Source: Pavlovales sp. CCMP2436
Lineage: Eukaryota; Haptophyta; Pavlovophyceae; Pavlovales
Direction of reading: 5' to 3'
Assembly: GCA_026770615.1 (NCBI GenBank)
Contig: MU631525.1
Coordinates: forward strand, 185,363-207,733
Length of the DNA stretch: 22,371 nucleotides
Position numbers and translations under genes: made by a program. Numbering within the stretch: position 1 is the first letter of the stretch; each line of letters begins with the position of its first letter. Below, one piece after another: positions 1 through 8,356 of the stretch. A model generated the notes under the pieces. That model was given only the letters and a program-made list of their open reading frames with translations. It was not told the DNA's origin and did no database searches.

Positions 1-34
1 CCCCCCCCCCCCCCCCCCACGCACACGCACACAG

Positions 35-3000
35 GACGCGCGCGTGCCTCTGGCCGAGGGGATTGGGCGATTGGTGGGGCTGTTAGAGGGAAGGTAACGA
101 TACTTGTAATCATAAAGTATTCGTATAATAAACAATACGAATAATACTCATACTTATGATACTATTACTTTTACTGAGGGGGTTGGGTGATTGGTGGGGC
201 CGCTGGAGGGGAGGAATTAATACAAAGCACAATAATGTATTCAATAATAGTCTATACTTCATAATCCACCGGGGAAGGTAACAATACCCATACAAATATG
301 AAAAATACGCATACTCATTATGATATTATATACAATTCACAATTTACAACAGCGAGCCGGAAGTCGCGAGTCAGGCGCTGCGCAACCTCGCCTCCACCCC
401 CGCGCGCGCGCTGCAAAACCTGTTGAACATGCTCACTGCGCACGCGGGCGGCGGCGGGCTCGGAGGGGGGGGCATGGCGGGGGCAGACGGGGGGGCGGGG
501 GGGAGAAGGCAGGCGCCGGCGGTGAGCTCGGCGTTGGCGCTCGAGCTCAACTTGCTCACGGCGTGCGTGCGCTTCTGCGACGGTAATTGAATCTTGGTCA
601 CTTCTCATATCGATCACTTCTAATATTGATCACTTCTAATATCGATAATTATAACATCGATCACTTCTAATTTAATCGCTTGCGTCTAATATTGATCACT
701 TCTCATATTGATCACTTCTCATATTGATCTTATTGAGAATAATGATGGTAACAAGTTTTCAGTATTACTAGTTCATCACTTCTAATATTGATCACTTCTC
801 GAATTCAAATGCGAATCATTATGTAATGAACTAGTTATTCGGAGTAGAAGTAAAAGCAAGAACAAAAGTAGTGATGATGATAATGAGAATAATAATAATA
901 CTACCAATAAGAAGAAGAGGAAGAATAAGAATAAGAATTATAATAAATATAATAAAAATAATAGGCGACCCCTCCCACCGTTCGCATCGCCTCTCTCAGA
1001 GCGCGGCCAACGGGGGACCCACCGCCCCCCCTTCCGCGCTCATCTCGGTATTGTTGTTATTCTTCTTCTTCTTCTTCTTCTTATTCTTGTTACTCTTGTT
1101 ATTCTTGTTATTCTTGTATTGCTGCTGCTACTGCTGCTACTGCTGCTACTGCTGCTACTGCTGCTACTGCTGCTACTGCTGCTGCTACTACAGCTACTAC
1201 TATGATCACAAAGACTGCTATTATGATTTCGACAACCACTTGCCCCCCCCCTTCCCCCCCCCCTCTCTCCTATTCTCCTCCTTCTGATTTTTTCTGATTC
1301 ACATTCTGATTCACATTCTGATTCGTATTTATATTTATTTATATTCTAATTTTGTTTTGAGTAGGTGATCAGCGACTTGTGGCCCGTGCTCGAGAAGCTG
1401 GCCACCATGGCGGGCGTGGGGGTGGGGGTGGTCGACGCGCTGCTCGAGCTGCTCTCACGCGCGGTGCTGTGCGCCAAGGCCTCGCTCTACGCACAACTGC
1501 CGCAGGTGATCCCCCCTTGTCCCCCCTTGTCCCCCCCTTGTCCCTATTTTTCTTTGCCCCTTTTGCCCCCCCCCCCCTCTTCCCCCCCCCTTTTTTTCCA
1601 CCGCGGCTGTCTGCGTTCAGCTCCCATCAGCACATTGCCACATGCCACATACAGAATGACATTCATAATTATGCAACTTTATGGGATCGGCTCCTTCACA
1701 GAGCAATACTACCCCCCCCCCCTTTCTATTTATTTTTATTGTAAGGTGCTGGCGCCTGGTTCCTCACTTCTATATTCAATGTATATTATACATATTATTC
1801 ATATGATTGAAATTAAAAAACAGGTGCTGGCGCTCGCCTCCTCCGCCTTCGCCGCCACGCGCGCGCCCGCCGCCCTCGCGCTCTTCAAGGCCGCCGTGGA
1901 GGTGCACGGCCCCCTGGTCGAGCTCGGCTCCTCGCACACGGCCGGCGCGCTCAACCGACTCGGCGCCGCGCCACCTGCAGTGCGCGACGCGTTGGTACAC
2001 TTACCAAAAAAATAAACAAACAAACAAAAAACAAAATTATTCACTCTAATTTTTAAAATGTTTTTTTTACTTTTTGTGCGTGTTTTTTGAGAGAAGAAGA
2101 AGAAGAAGACTGATGATGCTTATAATGCTATTGCAACACAGGTAATCTCCCTCGCGGCGGCCACTGCCACGTCGCTTGCGCCCGTGCTGACCGCGCCGCA
2201 CGCGCTGGCGGAGGGCGGAGGGGGAGGGGGGGGAGGGGGGACGGCGGGTGCGGCGGAAAGCGAGCCGCAGCTGCTCAACGACTACTTCGAGCTGGTGCGT
2301 TTTTTGTTGCTGTTGTTTTATGAATAGCGTATTGTTCCTGTTGTTCTTGCTTCTCACGACTATTTCGAGCTGGTGCGTTTTGATTGCTGTGTGTGTGCGG
2401 TTCATATACAGGGGCACCGGACCGGACAGTCAAAACCCCCCCCAATCCCCCCCTCCGCCCCCCCAGTCAAAACCCCCCCAATCCCCCCCTCCGCCCCCCC
2501 CCCCAAGGTGCACCGCGCCCTCCTCTTCTAATAAATTCATAATTTATAATTTATTTATGATTTATGAATTATATTAATAATAAATAACAATAACAACAAT
2601 TAAAAGGTGCACCGGGCCCTCCTCTTCTGTCCGCAGCTGCTCCTCTCGCTCCCCGCGCAGCCCACCGACCCCGGCTCACTCGCGGTGATAATCATGATGA
2701 TGATGAGAATCATAATGATAATACTGATGATAATGATAATGATAATAATGAATTTGTAGTAATATTAATAATAAATTCGTAATAATAATAATGATAAATT
2801 TTTAATAATAATAATGATGAGGATGATAAATTCGTAACAATGTATAGAATAATAATGTAGAATAATAATCCTAGTAAGTATGAACACATCCGCAATAATA
2901 ATTTACAATAATAAATATAAGTGGAATAATAATGTGTCATTATCATCCGGATCCTAAATTGCCAATCGTATTTTCCTAAAAAAAAAACAGTCGCTTCTGG

Positions 3001-4893
3001 AGGGTTGCGCGCGCTGCCTGGTCCACCAGGAGTTCACGCACGCCCGCGCGTGCATCAGCTGCGTGTGCCTGCTGCTGGAGAAGGCGACGGACCACTCGCA
3101 CACCCAGGTGCACATTGAAAGATTTACTTCTTTTTTGTATTCATGATTATTTCATAAAGGTAAACATTAAATTACGATGCATCAGTTCATATTTTTAAAG
3201 AGGTATGAAATCATATGAAAGCAGCTGCGTGTGCCTGCTGCTGGAGAAAGGGAGAAAGGTAGAAAGGGAGAAAGGGACCACTCGCGCACACAAGTGAATC
3301 AATTCATATCGAGACACATAATAACAAATCATGCACCAAATAATGTGAAGTAACCTTGTTGTAAGAACTTATTGTAATTTATTGTAATCACACGCAGGAG
3401 GGGCTCCGCTCCGCTCCGCTGATAGTATTATACTCATTAAATTCTTGGTTTTAATTATGATATCAATTCTGATATTAGTCATTATTATGAGATCACTCTA
3501 TTAATAATACGCGTAATCATTATTATTACTGTTGTTCATAAATACTTAAGGCCGACTATAATAATAATTATTATTAATACACGTGTTAATCATTATTATT
3601 ATTATAGACATGCTGCCCGCCGCTGCTGCTCTCGCTAACTTATTATCAATTAATTTTTTTATGAGTTCTTCTTTTTCTCATGCTCATCCTGATTCGTATC
3701 CTCATCCTCATCCTCATTCTTTGATTCATAAATATGCAGGGGAGACTATTTTCATTCTTATTATCTGATCCACAAATAATAAAATAACCTAATGTGCAGG
3801 GTGTGTGCTCCGTGCTGCCCGCCGCTGCGCTGGAGGGGTTCGGAGGCAGGCTCACCGCCGGATGCCTGCTCGGTGCGTGCTTGCGTGCTTCAGTGAAGGG
3901 GGGGGGCTAGGGCTAGGGCTAGGTTTGGGGCTATTGATACGGAGGCATGCACTAGTGTGGTATTCACACAAGGCAACGTGACGCTGAAGGTCATGCCCGC
4001 TAACGACTGGCTCCTCCCCCCCTGTGACGTCTCTATGTGACGTCCCTATATGACGTCCCTACGTGACGTCCCTCTGTGACACGCCCGACGTTTCTGAGGC
4101 CGGAGATCCCGCTAACGACTGGCTCCTCCCCCTCCCCCCCACTTTTTTTGATGCAGGGCAGTTCTTCAATATAAGTTACATCATATATTATTTATTGTGT
4201 GGGGGGGGGGCTGTGGCATCTGCTACGAGTTCATCACCAACCTCACCTCTACCACCACCCCTGCTGCCAGGACTAATGTCTGACGTCGACCAAGTCAGCA
4301 AGTGAACACCACCTGTTGAACCATGCTGAGCCGCGAATAATGGTAGTAATAACCTCCCCCCCCTTTTTTTTGTTTGCAGGGCTGCTCTCCACCTCCCCGG
4401 AGAGCCTGCTCGACCACCAGTGCGAATTGCTCAAGGTGCTGCTCGAGGCCTTCCCGCCCCCGGTACGCTTTTTTTTTTTTTTTTTTAGTTCTTTTAGCGT
4501 CCCCCGACTTGCAGCCCGAAGGCGTACGGGCATGATGCTTCTTGTTGTTCTTATTACTATTACTAACATTTTGTATTAGTATTTCTATTGTACTCTTATT
4601 CATAATACCTGTATTTTATTTCGACGTGATTATCTTCATAATAAATGTGCTTTATTTCGATTTGATTATCTCCTCGTAACCAGCTGACGACGCAGTGGCT
4701 GCAAGCCGCCTTCCGGGCAGAGGCCGTGCAGGGGGCCGCGAGGCACGCCGGCGGCGAGGCCGTCTCGCTCTTCCTGCAGCTGCTCGCGCACAGGCCCGCG
4801 CTCAAGCACGACGCGATCGCGCGCGAGTTCGCGCGCATGTGCCGCCGGAAGGGCGGAATCGACGGCCTGCGCCAGTTCGTGCCGTTGCACTGA
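35..4893 (+). CDS. TNPO3: Transportin-3/importin-13-type nuclear import receptor, C-terminal part (11 exons, 5' end off window)
   Basis: Exons: 35-93, 353-582, 965-1047, 1365-1505, 1824-1994, 2142-2294, 2607-2684, 2991-3107, 3800-3872, 4380-4462, 4684-4893 (TGA at 4891). All junctions are GT-AG. The phases agree throughout and the total is 1398 nt (465 residues plus stop). The family imports SR-type splicing factors and other cargo as a HEAT-repeat solenoid. Segments that follow the known order of this family are ALRNLASTPARALQNLL, NGGPTAPP followed by VISDLWPVLEKL (exons 965 and 1365), NDYFELVHRALLFCP, HARACISCVCLLLEK, LLKVLLEAFPPP and the C-terminal FARMCRRKGGIDGLRQF. Exon 965-1047 was found because it alone restores the phase between 582 and 1365. 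Gly-rich insertions lie in exons 353 and 2142. Importin-13 is the close alternative; the receptor class is firm, the exact orthologue less so. The N-terminal Ran-binding half is outside the window. Confidence 0.82.
176..213 (+). repeat. Decayed copy of an exon 3' end inside its own intron
   Basis: Positions 176-213 repeat the last 38 bases of exon 35-93 (56-93) at an offset of exactly 120 bp, with 32 of 38 identical; all six differences are transitions. The donor GT after the exon has become GA in the copy. A second fragment at 271-287 matches the junction at 87-103 in 15 of 17 bases and keeps the donor. Confidence 0.8.
601..800 (+). repeat. Intronic minisatellite of about 16-18 bp (atcacttctaatatt)
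   Basis: The intron 583-964 is filled with imperfect tandem copies of gatcacttctaatattg, interrupted near 730-775. It lies just inside the donor side of the TNPO3-like intron. No coding potential. Confidence 0.75.
1121..1200 (+). repeat. (GCTGCTACT)n microsatellite
   Basis: About eight copies of a 9-bp gctgctact unit lie in intron 1048-1364, preceded by a ttcttctt and cttgttatt tract. This creates long shadow reading frames with no coding meaning. Confidence 0.85.
1744..1765 (+). repeat. Decayed copy of an exon 5' end with acceptor AG
   Basis: The block 1744-1765 matches the intron-exon junction at 1822-1843 (18 of 22 bases, the first 12 identical: aggtgctggcgc). It includes the acceptor AG and lies 78 bp upstream of the real acceptor. 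Confidence 0.6.
2356..2381 (+). repeat. Copy of an exon 3' end with intact donor site
   Basis: Positions 2356-2381 repeat 2278-2303, the end of exon 2142-2294 plus nine bases of intron, with 25 of 26 identical at a 78-bp offset. The GTGCGT donor is intact, so it is a possible alternative 5' splice site. Confidence 0.85.
2427..2503 (+). repeat. C-rich tandem duplication, about 37 bp x 2
   Basis: Two units starting cagtcaaaac (2427-2463 and 2464-2503) differ mainly in C-tract length. They sit between the exon-end copy (2356-2381) and the exon-start copy (2505-2529) in the same intron. Confidence 0.75.
2505..2529 (+). repeat. Copy of an exon 5' end with intact acceptor
   Basis: Positions 2505-2529 repeat 2604-2628, the acceptor AG plus the first 22 bases of exon 2607-2684, with 24 of 25 identical at a 99-bp offset. 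The copy is followed directly by an in-frame TAA, so splicing to this acceptor would truncate the protein after seven codons. Confidence 0.87.
3222..3295 (+). repeat. Expanded copy of an exon 3' end in intron 3108-3799
   Basis: Positions 3222-3248 are identical to exon bases 3056-3082 (27 of 27). After an AG-rich insertion built of gagaaag units, 3275-3295 match the exon end and donor 3089-3110 (about 19 of 22). The donor GGTG has become AGTG. Confidence 0.82.
3899..3927 (+). repeat. Short telomere-like G-rich tract (ctaggg)3
   Basis: A run of G, three ctaggg units and a tttgggg motif lie in intron 3873-4379. Four G-runs on the transcribed sense strand could form a G-quadruplex. It is far too short to call telomeric. 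Confidence 0.4.
3996..4131 (+). repeat. 24-bp direct repeats flanking five 13-bp TGACGT units
   Basis: The blocks 3996-4019 and 4108-4131 are identical (24 bp, cccgctaacgactggctcct plus four C). Between them, 4024-4088 holds five 13-bp units of the form gtgacgtccctat. All of this is intronic in the TNPO3-like gene. Confidence 0.8.
4211..4340 (+). repeat. Dispersed repeat family A, copy 1 (intronic)
   Basis: This block of about 130 bp recurs at 17239-17369 with roughly 92% identity by eye, and its 3' half recurs at 16996-17055. Shared landmarks are ctgtggcatctgctacgagt, ctgacgtcgaccaa and gaaccatgctgagccgc. Its reading frames are short, so it is probably a non-coding mobile repeat or the end of a larger element. 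Confidence 0.8.
4488..4534 (+). repeat. Introner-like element, copy 1
   Basis: The core shared with 9574-9620 is 47 bp with three mismatches, all A/G. It follows the donor GTACGC and a long T-tract, and contains ttttagcgtccccc then acttgcag, which reads like a branch site, pyrimidine run and 3' splice site. A third copy is at 14167-14199. All three are sense to the host gene. Confidence 0.75.
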
Positions 4894-5267
4894 CCGAGGA
4901 GCAAGTCGAAGTGAGAGGGAGCAGACAAATCGTCAGCTTACTAGCTACTGCACTTTGAAGCCTGAACAGTGAACTTAGCTTATTTTTAGACGAAATTACG
5001 AGTACTTGTAGACCTGTATGTAAGTTATACATAACTAGAAGGGCGGGAAATTCATATATCCATACAACACGACGGCATGCTTATCAAGTGGCGGGGGCTA
5101 GGCCTAGCGATGTTGTAGCTAGAGCACATTCGACTGGATACGACTAAGTAAGGCCGCGCTCAGCGAGTCTGATCGCTCTCATCCAATCGCAATGCGGCAT
5201 GCGTGCGAAACTATCATTGGCTTGATTTGGCGATATACTGTGCGTATGCATTCGAGTATTGCGACTA
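4894..5267. other. Convergent intergenic spacer
   Basis: This is the 3' flank shared by the TNPO3-like gene and the ARM-BTB gene, which end tail-to-tail 374 bp apart. It must hold both 3' UTRs. I see no gene, repeat or clear AATAAA signal. Confidence 0.6.
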
Positions 5268-7013
5268 TCACGCCGCGCGTGGCCGTTTGCGCGTCGAGTC
5301 CGGCTCGGGAGCCCGCTCCGCGGCGAGTCTGAGGCTGGCCTGCTTGAGCGCGATGCCCTGCAAGATGCGTGAGGCCGGCCGCGGGAACTCCTCGAGGAAT
5401 TGGAGCCAGTCCGGCTGCTCGAGCACTGCTACCACGTTCTCAACCACCACCGCGTGCGCCGCGTCGACGAGCCCCGGCACATCAGCGGTGCACGGCTTGA
5501 GCTGCAGCAGCACAGAAAGGCAGTTGTCCGCGCAGAGCGAGTCGCGCACCGCGCGCCCGCATCGCTCGAGCACGCGTGCCACCGCGTCTGGGCCGCCGCC
5601 CTCGCCGTCGGGCACACCGCGCACATTGGCCGCGAAGTAGAGCAGCTCGAGCCGCACGTCGAGGGAGGCCGGGAGCGGTGCGTGGCCCAATGCATGCAGC
5701 TGGCCGAGCAGCGCGCGGTGCGCGGCCGACGAGAAGTCCGGGTCAGGCTTGACGACGCCGCTTCCACTCACCACACTGCCACTGCTGAAGAGTGCCTCGT
5801 AGTAGGGCGACGCATGCGCGAGCAGCAGCCAGCTGCCGCCAATCGTGTCGCCGTGTTCGCATTCGAAGACCACGTCGTGCCCCTTCTCCACCGGGCCGGC
5901 GAGCGACGCGAGCGACGCGTAGCCCTCAGTGAGCGTATCGCACTCGGCGCACAGGCCACAGATCTCCAGATCGCGCTCTGCAACGAGGGCGCAGCTCTTG
6001 AGATGCGTGCCCCCCAGCGCGCGCTCGGCGTCTTCGTGCGTTGGGCAGAGCGCGCGCAGCGCATCGTTCGCATTGTCGGCCCACTCGCAGTCGGGCGCGT
6101 GCGCGGCAGCCGCCAACGCGCCCGCAGCTCCGTGCTCCTCTGCCAGCTCGCGTGATAGCGCATCCTCAGCGAGGCACTCCAAGATGCAGCAAGCGTTTTT
6201 GCCGGCTTTGGCACTCGAGCAGGCGCGCGACGGGCTGACGAGCGCGATCAGCGGCGGCAGCGCGCCTGCCTCCACGATGAGGGCACATGCGGACTCATCG
6301 TTGGCGAGCCATGAGATCGCATCCGCTGCGTTCGTCTTGCCATCATCAGTGCCAGTGCGCAACAGCGCCACGAGCAGCGGCAGCGCGCCCGCCTCCATGA
6401 TGAGCGCGCGGGTGGTTGCGTCGTGGGCGAGCATTCCAATCGCCTCCGCTGCGCTCGCCTTGCCCTCCTCGGTGCCAGCGCGCAGAAGCGCCACGAGCAG
6501 CGACAGCGCGCCTGCCTCCACGATGAGCGCTCGGGTGGGTGCGTTGTGGGCGAGACTTCCAATCGCACCCGCTGCGTTCGCCTTGCCGAGCTCGGTGCCA
6601 GTGCGCAGCAGTGCGATGAGCAGCGGCAGCGCGCCCGCCTCCATGATGCGCATGCGGGTGGGCACTTCTTCGGCGAGCCATGCGATCACAGACGCTGCGT
6701 TCGCCTTGCCCTCCTCGGTGCCAGTGTGCAGCAGTGCGATGAGCGGCAGCAGTGCGCCCGCCTCCACGATGAGCGCGCGGGTGGGCTCATCATTGGCGAG
6801 CCAGTAAATTGCGTCCGCTGCGTTCGTCTTGCCCTCCTCAGTGCCAGCGCGCCGCAGTGCAACGAGCAGCGGCAGCGCGCCCGCCTCCACGATGCGCGTG
6901 CGGGTGGGCACTTCTTCGGCGAGCCATGCGATCACACACGCTGCGTTCGCCTTGCCCTCCTCGGTGCCAGTGCGCAGCAGCGCCACGAGCAGCGGCAGCG
7001 CGCCCTTGCCCAT
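5268..7013 (-). CDS. ARM-repeat plus BTB/POZ domain protein
   Basis: A single open frame of 581 residues (ATG at 7013-7011, TGA at 5270-5268). Residues 6-251 are six near-identical 41-residue ARM repeats of the pattern LPLLVALLRTGTEEGKANAA. Weaker repeats follow to about residue 335, then a Cys-rich stretch. From about residue 377 a BTB-like domain begins (GHDVVFECEHGDTIGG, then LLAHASPYYEALFSSG) and runs on into a helical C-terminus ending in a basic RKRPRAA tail. ARM-BTB proteins of plants and protists act as scaffolds, often as substrate adaptors of cullin-3 ubiquitin ligases or in transcription; the role here is inferred. The DNA copies are spaced exactly 123 bp apart. The start is uncertain because the ARM frame continues upstream past a TAG (see 7014-7136). 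Confidence 0.8.
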   Translation of the reverse strand: MGKGALPLLVALLRTGTEEGKANAACVIAWLAEEVPTRTRIVEAGALPLLVALRRAGTEEGKTNAADAIYWLANDEPTRALIVEAGALLPLIALLHTGTEEGKANAASVIAWLAEEVPTRMRIMEAGALPLLIALLRTGTELGKANAAGAIGSLAHNAPTRALIVEAGALSLLVALLRAGTEEGKASAAEAIGMLAHDATTRALIMEAGALPLLVALLRTGTDDGKTNAADAISWLANDESACALIVEAGALPPLIALVSPSRACSSAKAGKNACCILECLAEDALSRELAEEHGAAGALAAAAHAPDCEWADNANDALRALCPTHEDAERALGGTHLKSCALVAERDLEICGLCAECDTLTEGYASLASLAGPVEKGHDVVFECEHGDTIGGSWLLLAHASPYYEALFSSGSVVSGSGVVKPDPDFSSAAHRALLGQLHALGHAPLPASLDVRLELLYFAANVRGVPDGEGGGPDAVARVLERCGRAVRDSLCADNCLSVLLQLKPCTADVPGLVDAAHAVVVENVVAVLEQPDWLQFLEEFPRPASRILQGIALKQASLRLAAERAPEPDSTRKRPRAA

Positions 7014-7136
7014 GATTAGCGCGCAAGTGGCATCGTCGGTCTAGGCCTGCTCTGCCAGCGCGGCTACGGCGCTCGCCTGGTCGGCGCAGTCTGGTCCCCG
7101 CAAGCGCGCGACCAGCGCCTGGATGATGGCCGCCAT
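7014..7136 (-). pseudogene. N-terminal ARM segment of the ARM-BTB gene, cut by an in-frame TAG
   Basis: In the same frame, an ATG at 7136-7134 opens MAAIIQALVARLRG, then QASAVAALAEQA, then TAG (7043-7041), then TDDATCALI, running directly into MGKGA. The residues on both sides fit one complete ARM repeat, so the true ancestral start was probably here. Possible explanations are a nonsense mutation with reinitiation at 7013, readthrough, a base error, or a small unseen intron. No GT-AG pair that removes the TAG is obvious. Confidence 0.6.
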
Positions 7137-8356
7137 CGCGCGGGGCCGGGGCTGGTTCACGGATTTCAGATCACGAGTTCGAGTGGAGCGCAGGAGCTCG
7201 AATTCGGAAATTCCGACATGTGCAGAGTGTTGCTTAGTTAGCGAGTATGACCCTTTAACACACCCGCAAACACCCTAGGCGACAAGAGAGGTGGCTTTCA
7301 TGGTGTGCAGAGTGTAGACCCGGCATATCCTCCATGCATGCTAAGCCCACCCTCAGATCCAGCCGAGGCCAGCCACGCTTACGCATCAGGTCATAAATGC
7401 CACGCCAATCGTCGCCCTCGCTGATCACGGATGAGCACCGGTAAAAAGACGACCATCTTTCGGACCTGCGCATCCCAAAGAACCCGCAGTGACACGTACA
7501 TAAGCGCAACATGGTCATTAAATCCAGACTCAGCGGCCAAAACCGCGCGAAAGCCAACGCCAACGGCAACGGCAACGCTATCCGCCTATCGCTTTGTTTG
7601 CGAGCGGCATTCACTTAAGTAATAACTGACTAATTGCATAGTCTGGATAATCCTTTCGAGCGGTCTTAGTGCAGAGGTCAAGTCATGAGAAGGCGCGAAA
7701 TCTTTTGCAGTCGGCGCGGCCGGCAGACGCTGTCCGATGCGGGTCGGGAGCGCTCCGCCGGCCATCGAAGTGAAGGTGGTATTTTCAGTATCCAAGTCGC
7801 ATCGTCCCCTCACTAAGGTTAGGTCATTTTCTCTTCATTCACGTCGGAATCAGGTGTCAGACCGTAAGAACTAAATTGTTCCCCGTCAAATTGTTTAGGG
7901 GTAAACTTTCAGGGTACTTCTCTTGCCAAACATTGTGGAAAAATCATTCATTTTCACATGAATTAACCCCAATTACCCAAAGCCCAACGGAACGGGGGTA
8001 AATGCGAAAACCTAGGCGTGGGCCCGATTGGATCCTGGCGAATATCCTGGCCAACGGCCCGAACCCAGCTTTCCCCCGACAGCTCATCCCGGTCATTCTG
8101 TGGAGTTTGAATCCCCTCACCGAACCAACACCCTATGAGGCTAGCCCGACCCGGCGGCCGTTTCCCCCACTTAAACTTTCCCGCCGTGGTGTGTTGTTTG
8201 ATTCGAAGCTTAATAAGCGGTTTTAAAGGAAGTCGCTTTACATATGGAATTCAGCAGAATAATTCAGGTTGTGCCGCGGTCTTTTCTACTCGCGTGATTA
8301 AATTACCAACCCAAGGGGCACGCCCGCTCGGCCAGCCGCCTGGACTGGCACGCTGT
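7137..8356. other. Divergent intergenic region
   Basis: It lies between the 5' ends of the ARM-BTB gene and the TIR-like gene, so both promoters should be here. I see no TATA-like element that I would defend. It contains repeat family D copy 1. Open frames here (for example 7255-7614 minus and the 5' extension 8135-8356) show no recognisable protein features. Confidence 0.5.
7764..7893 (+). repeat. Dispersed repeat family D, copy 1
   Basis: It matches 15940-16076 in the same orientation. Shared blocks are tcgaagtg-ggtggtat, gtcccctcact, cggaatcaggtgtc and ccgtcaaatt, with small indels. Similarity weakly continues to gcgaaaacct (8003 and 16121). Confidence 0.7.

Noticed and set aside
1..20. 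C homopolymer at the window start as a feature
   Set aside because: C runs occur in most introns here and may be sequencing-prone; no function can be argued.
871..1287. 138-codon open frame with Cys/Tyr and Phe/Leu runs
   Set aside because: It is mostly microsatellite read as protein; only 965-1047 inside it is a real exon.
3899..3927. Interstitial telomere
   Set aside because: Only three ctaggg units; too short, and the plant/algal TTTAGGG unit is not repeated. Kept only as a G-rich tract.
5080..5160. tRNA-like folds in the spacer
   Set aside because: No matching A box and B box (GGTTCGANTCC) pair and no cloverleaf that I could draw.
5400..7044. Long plus-strand open frames opposite the ARM-BTB gene
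   Set aside because: They are antisense shadows of a GC-rich repeated coding region; the minus-strand frame has the recognisable ARM and BTB motifs.
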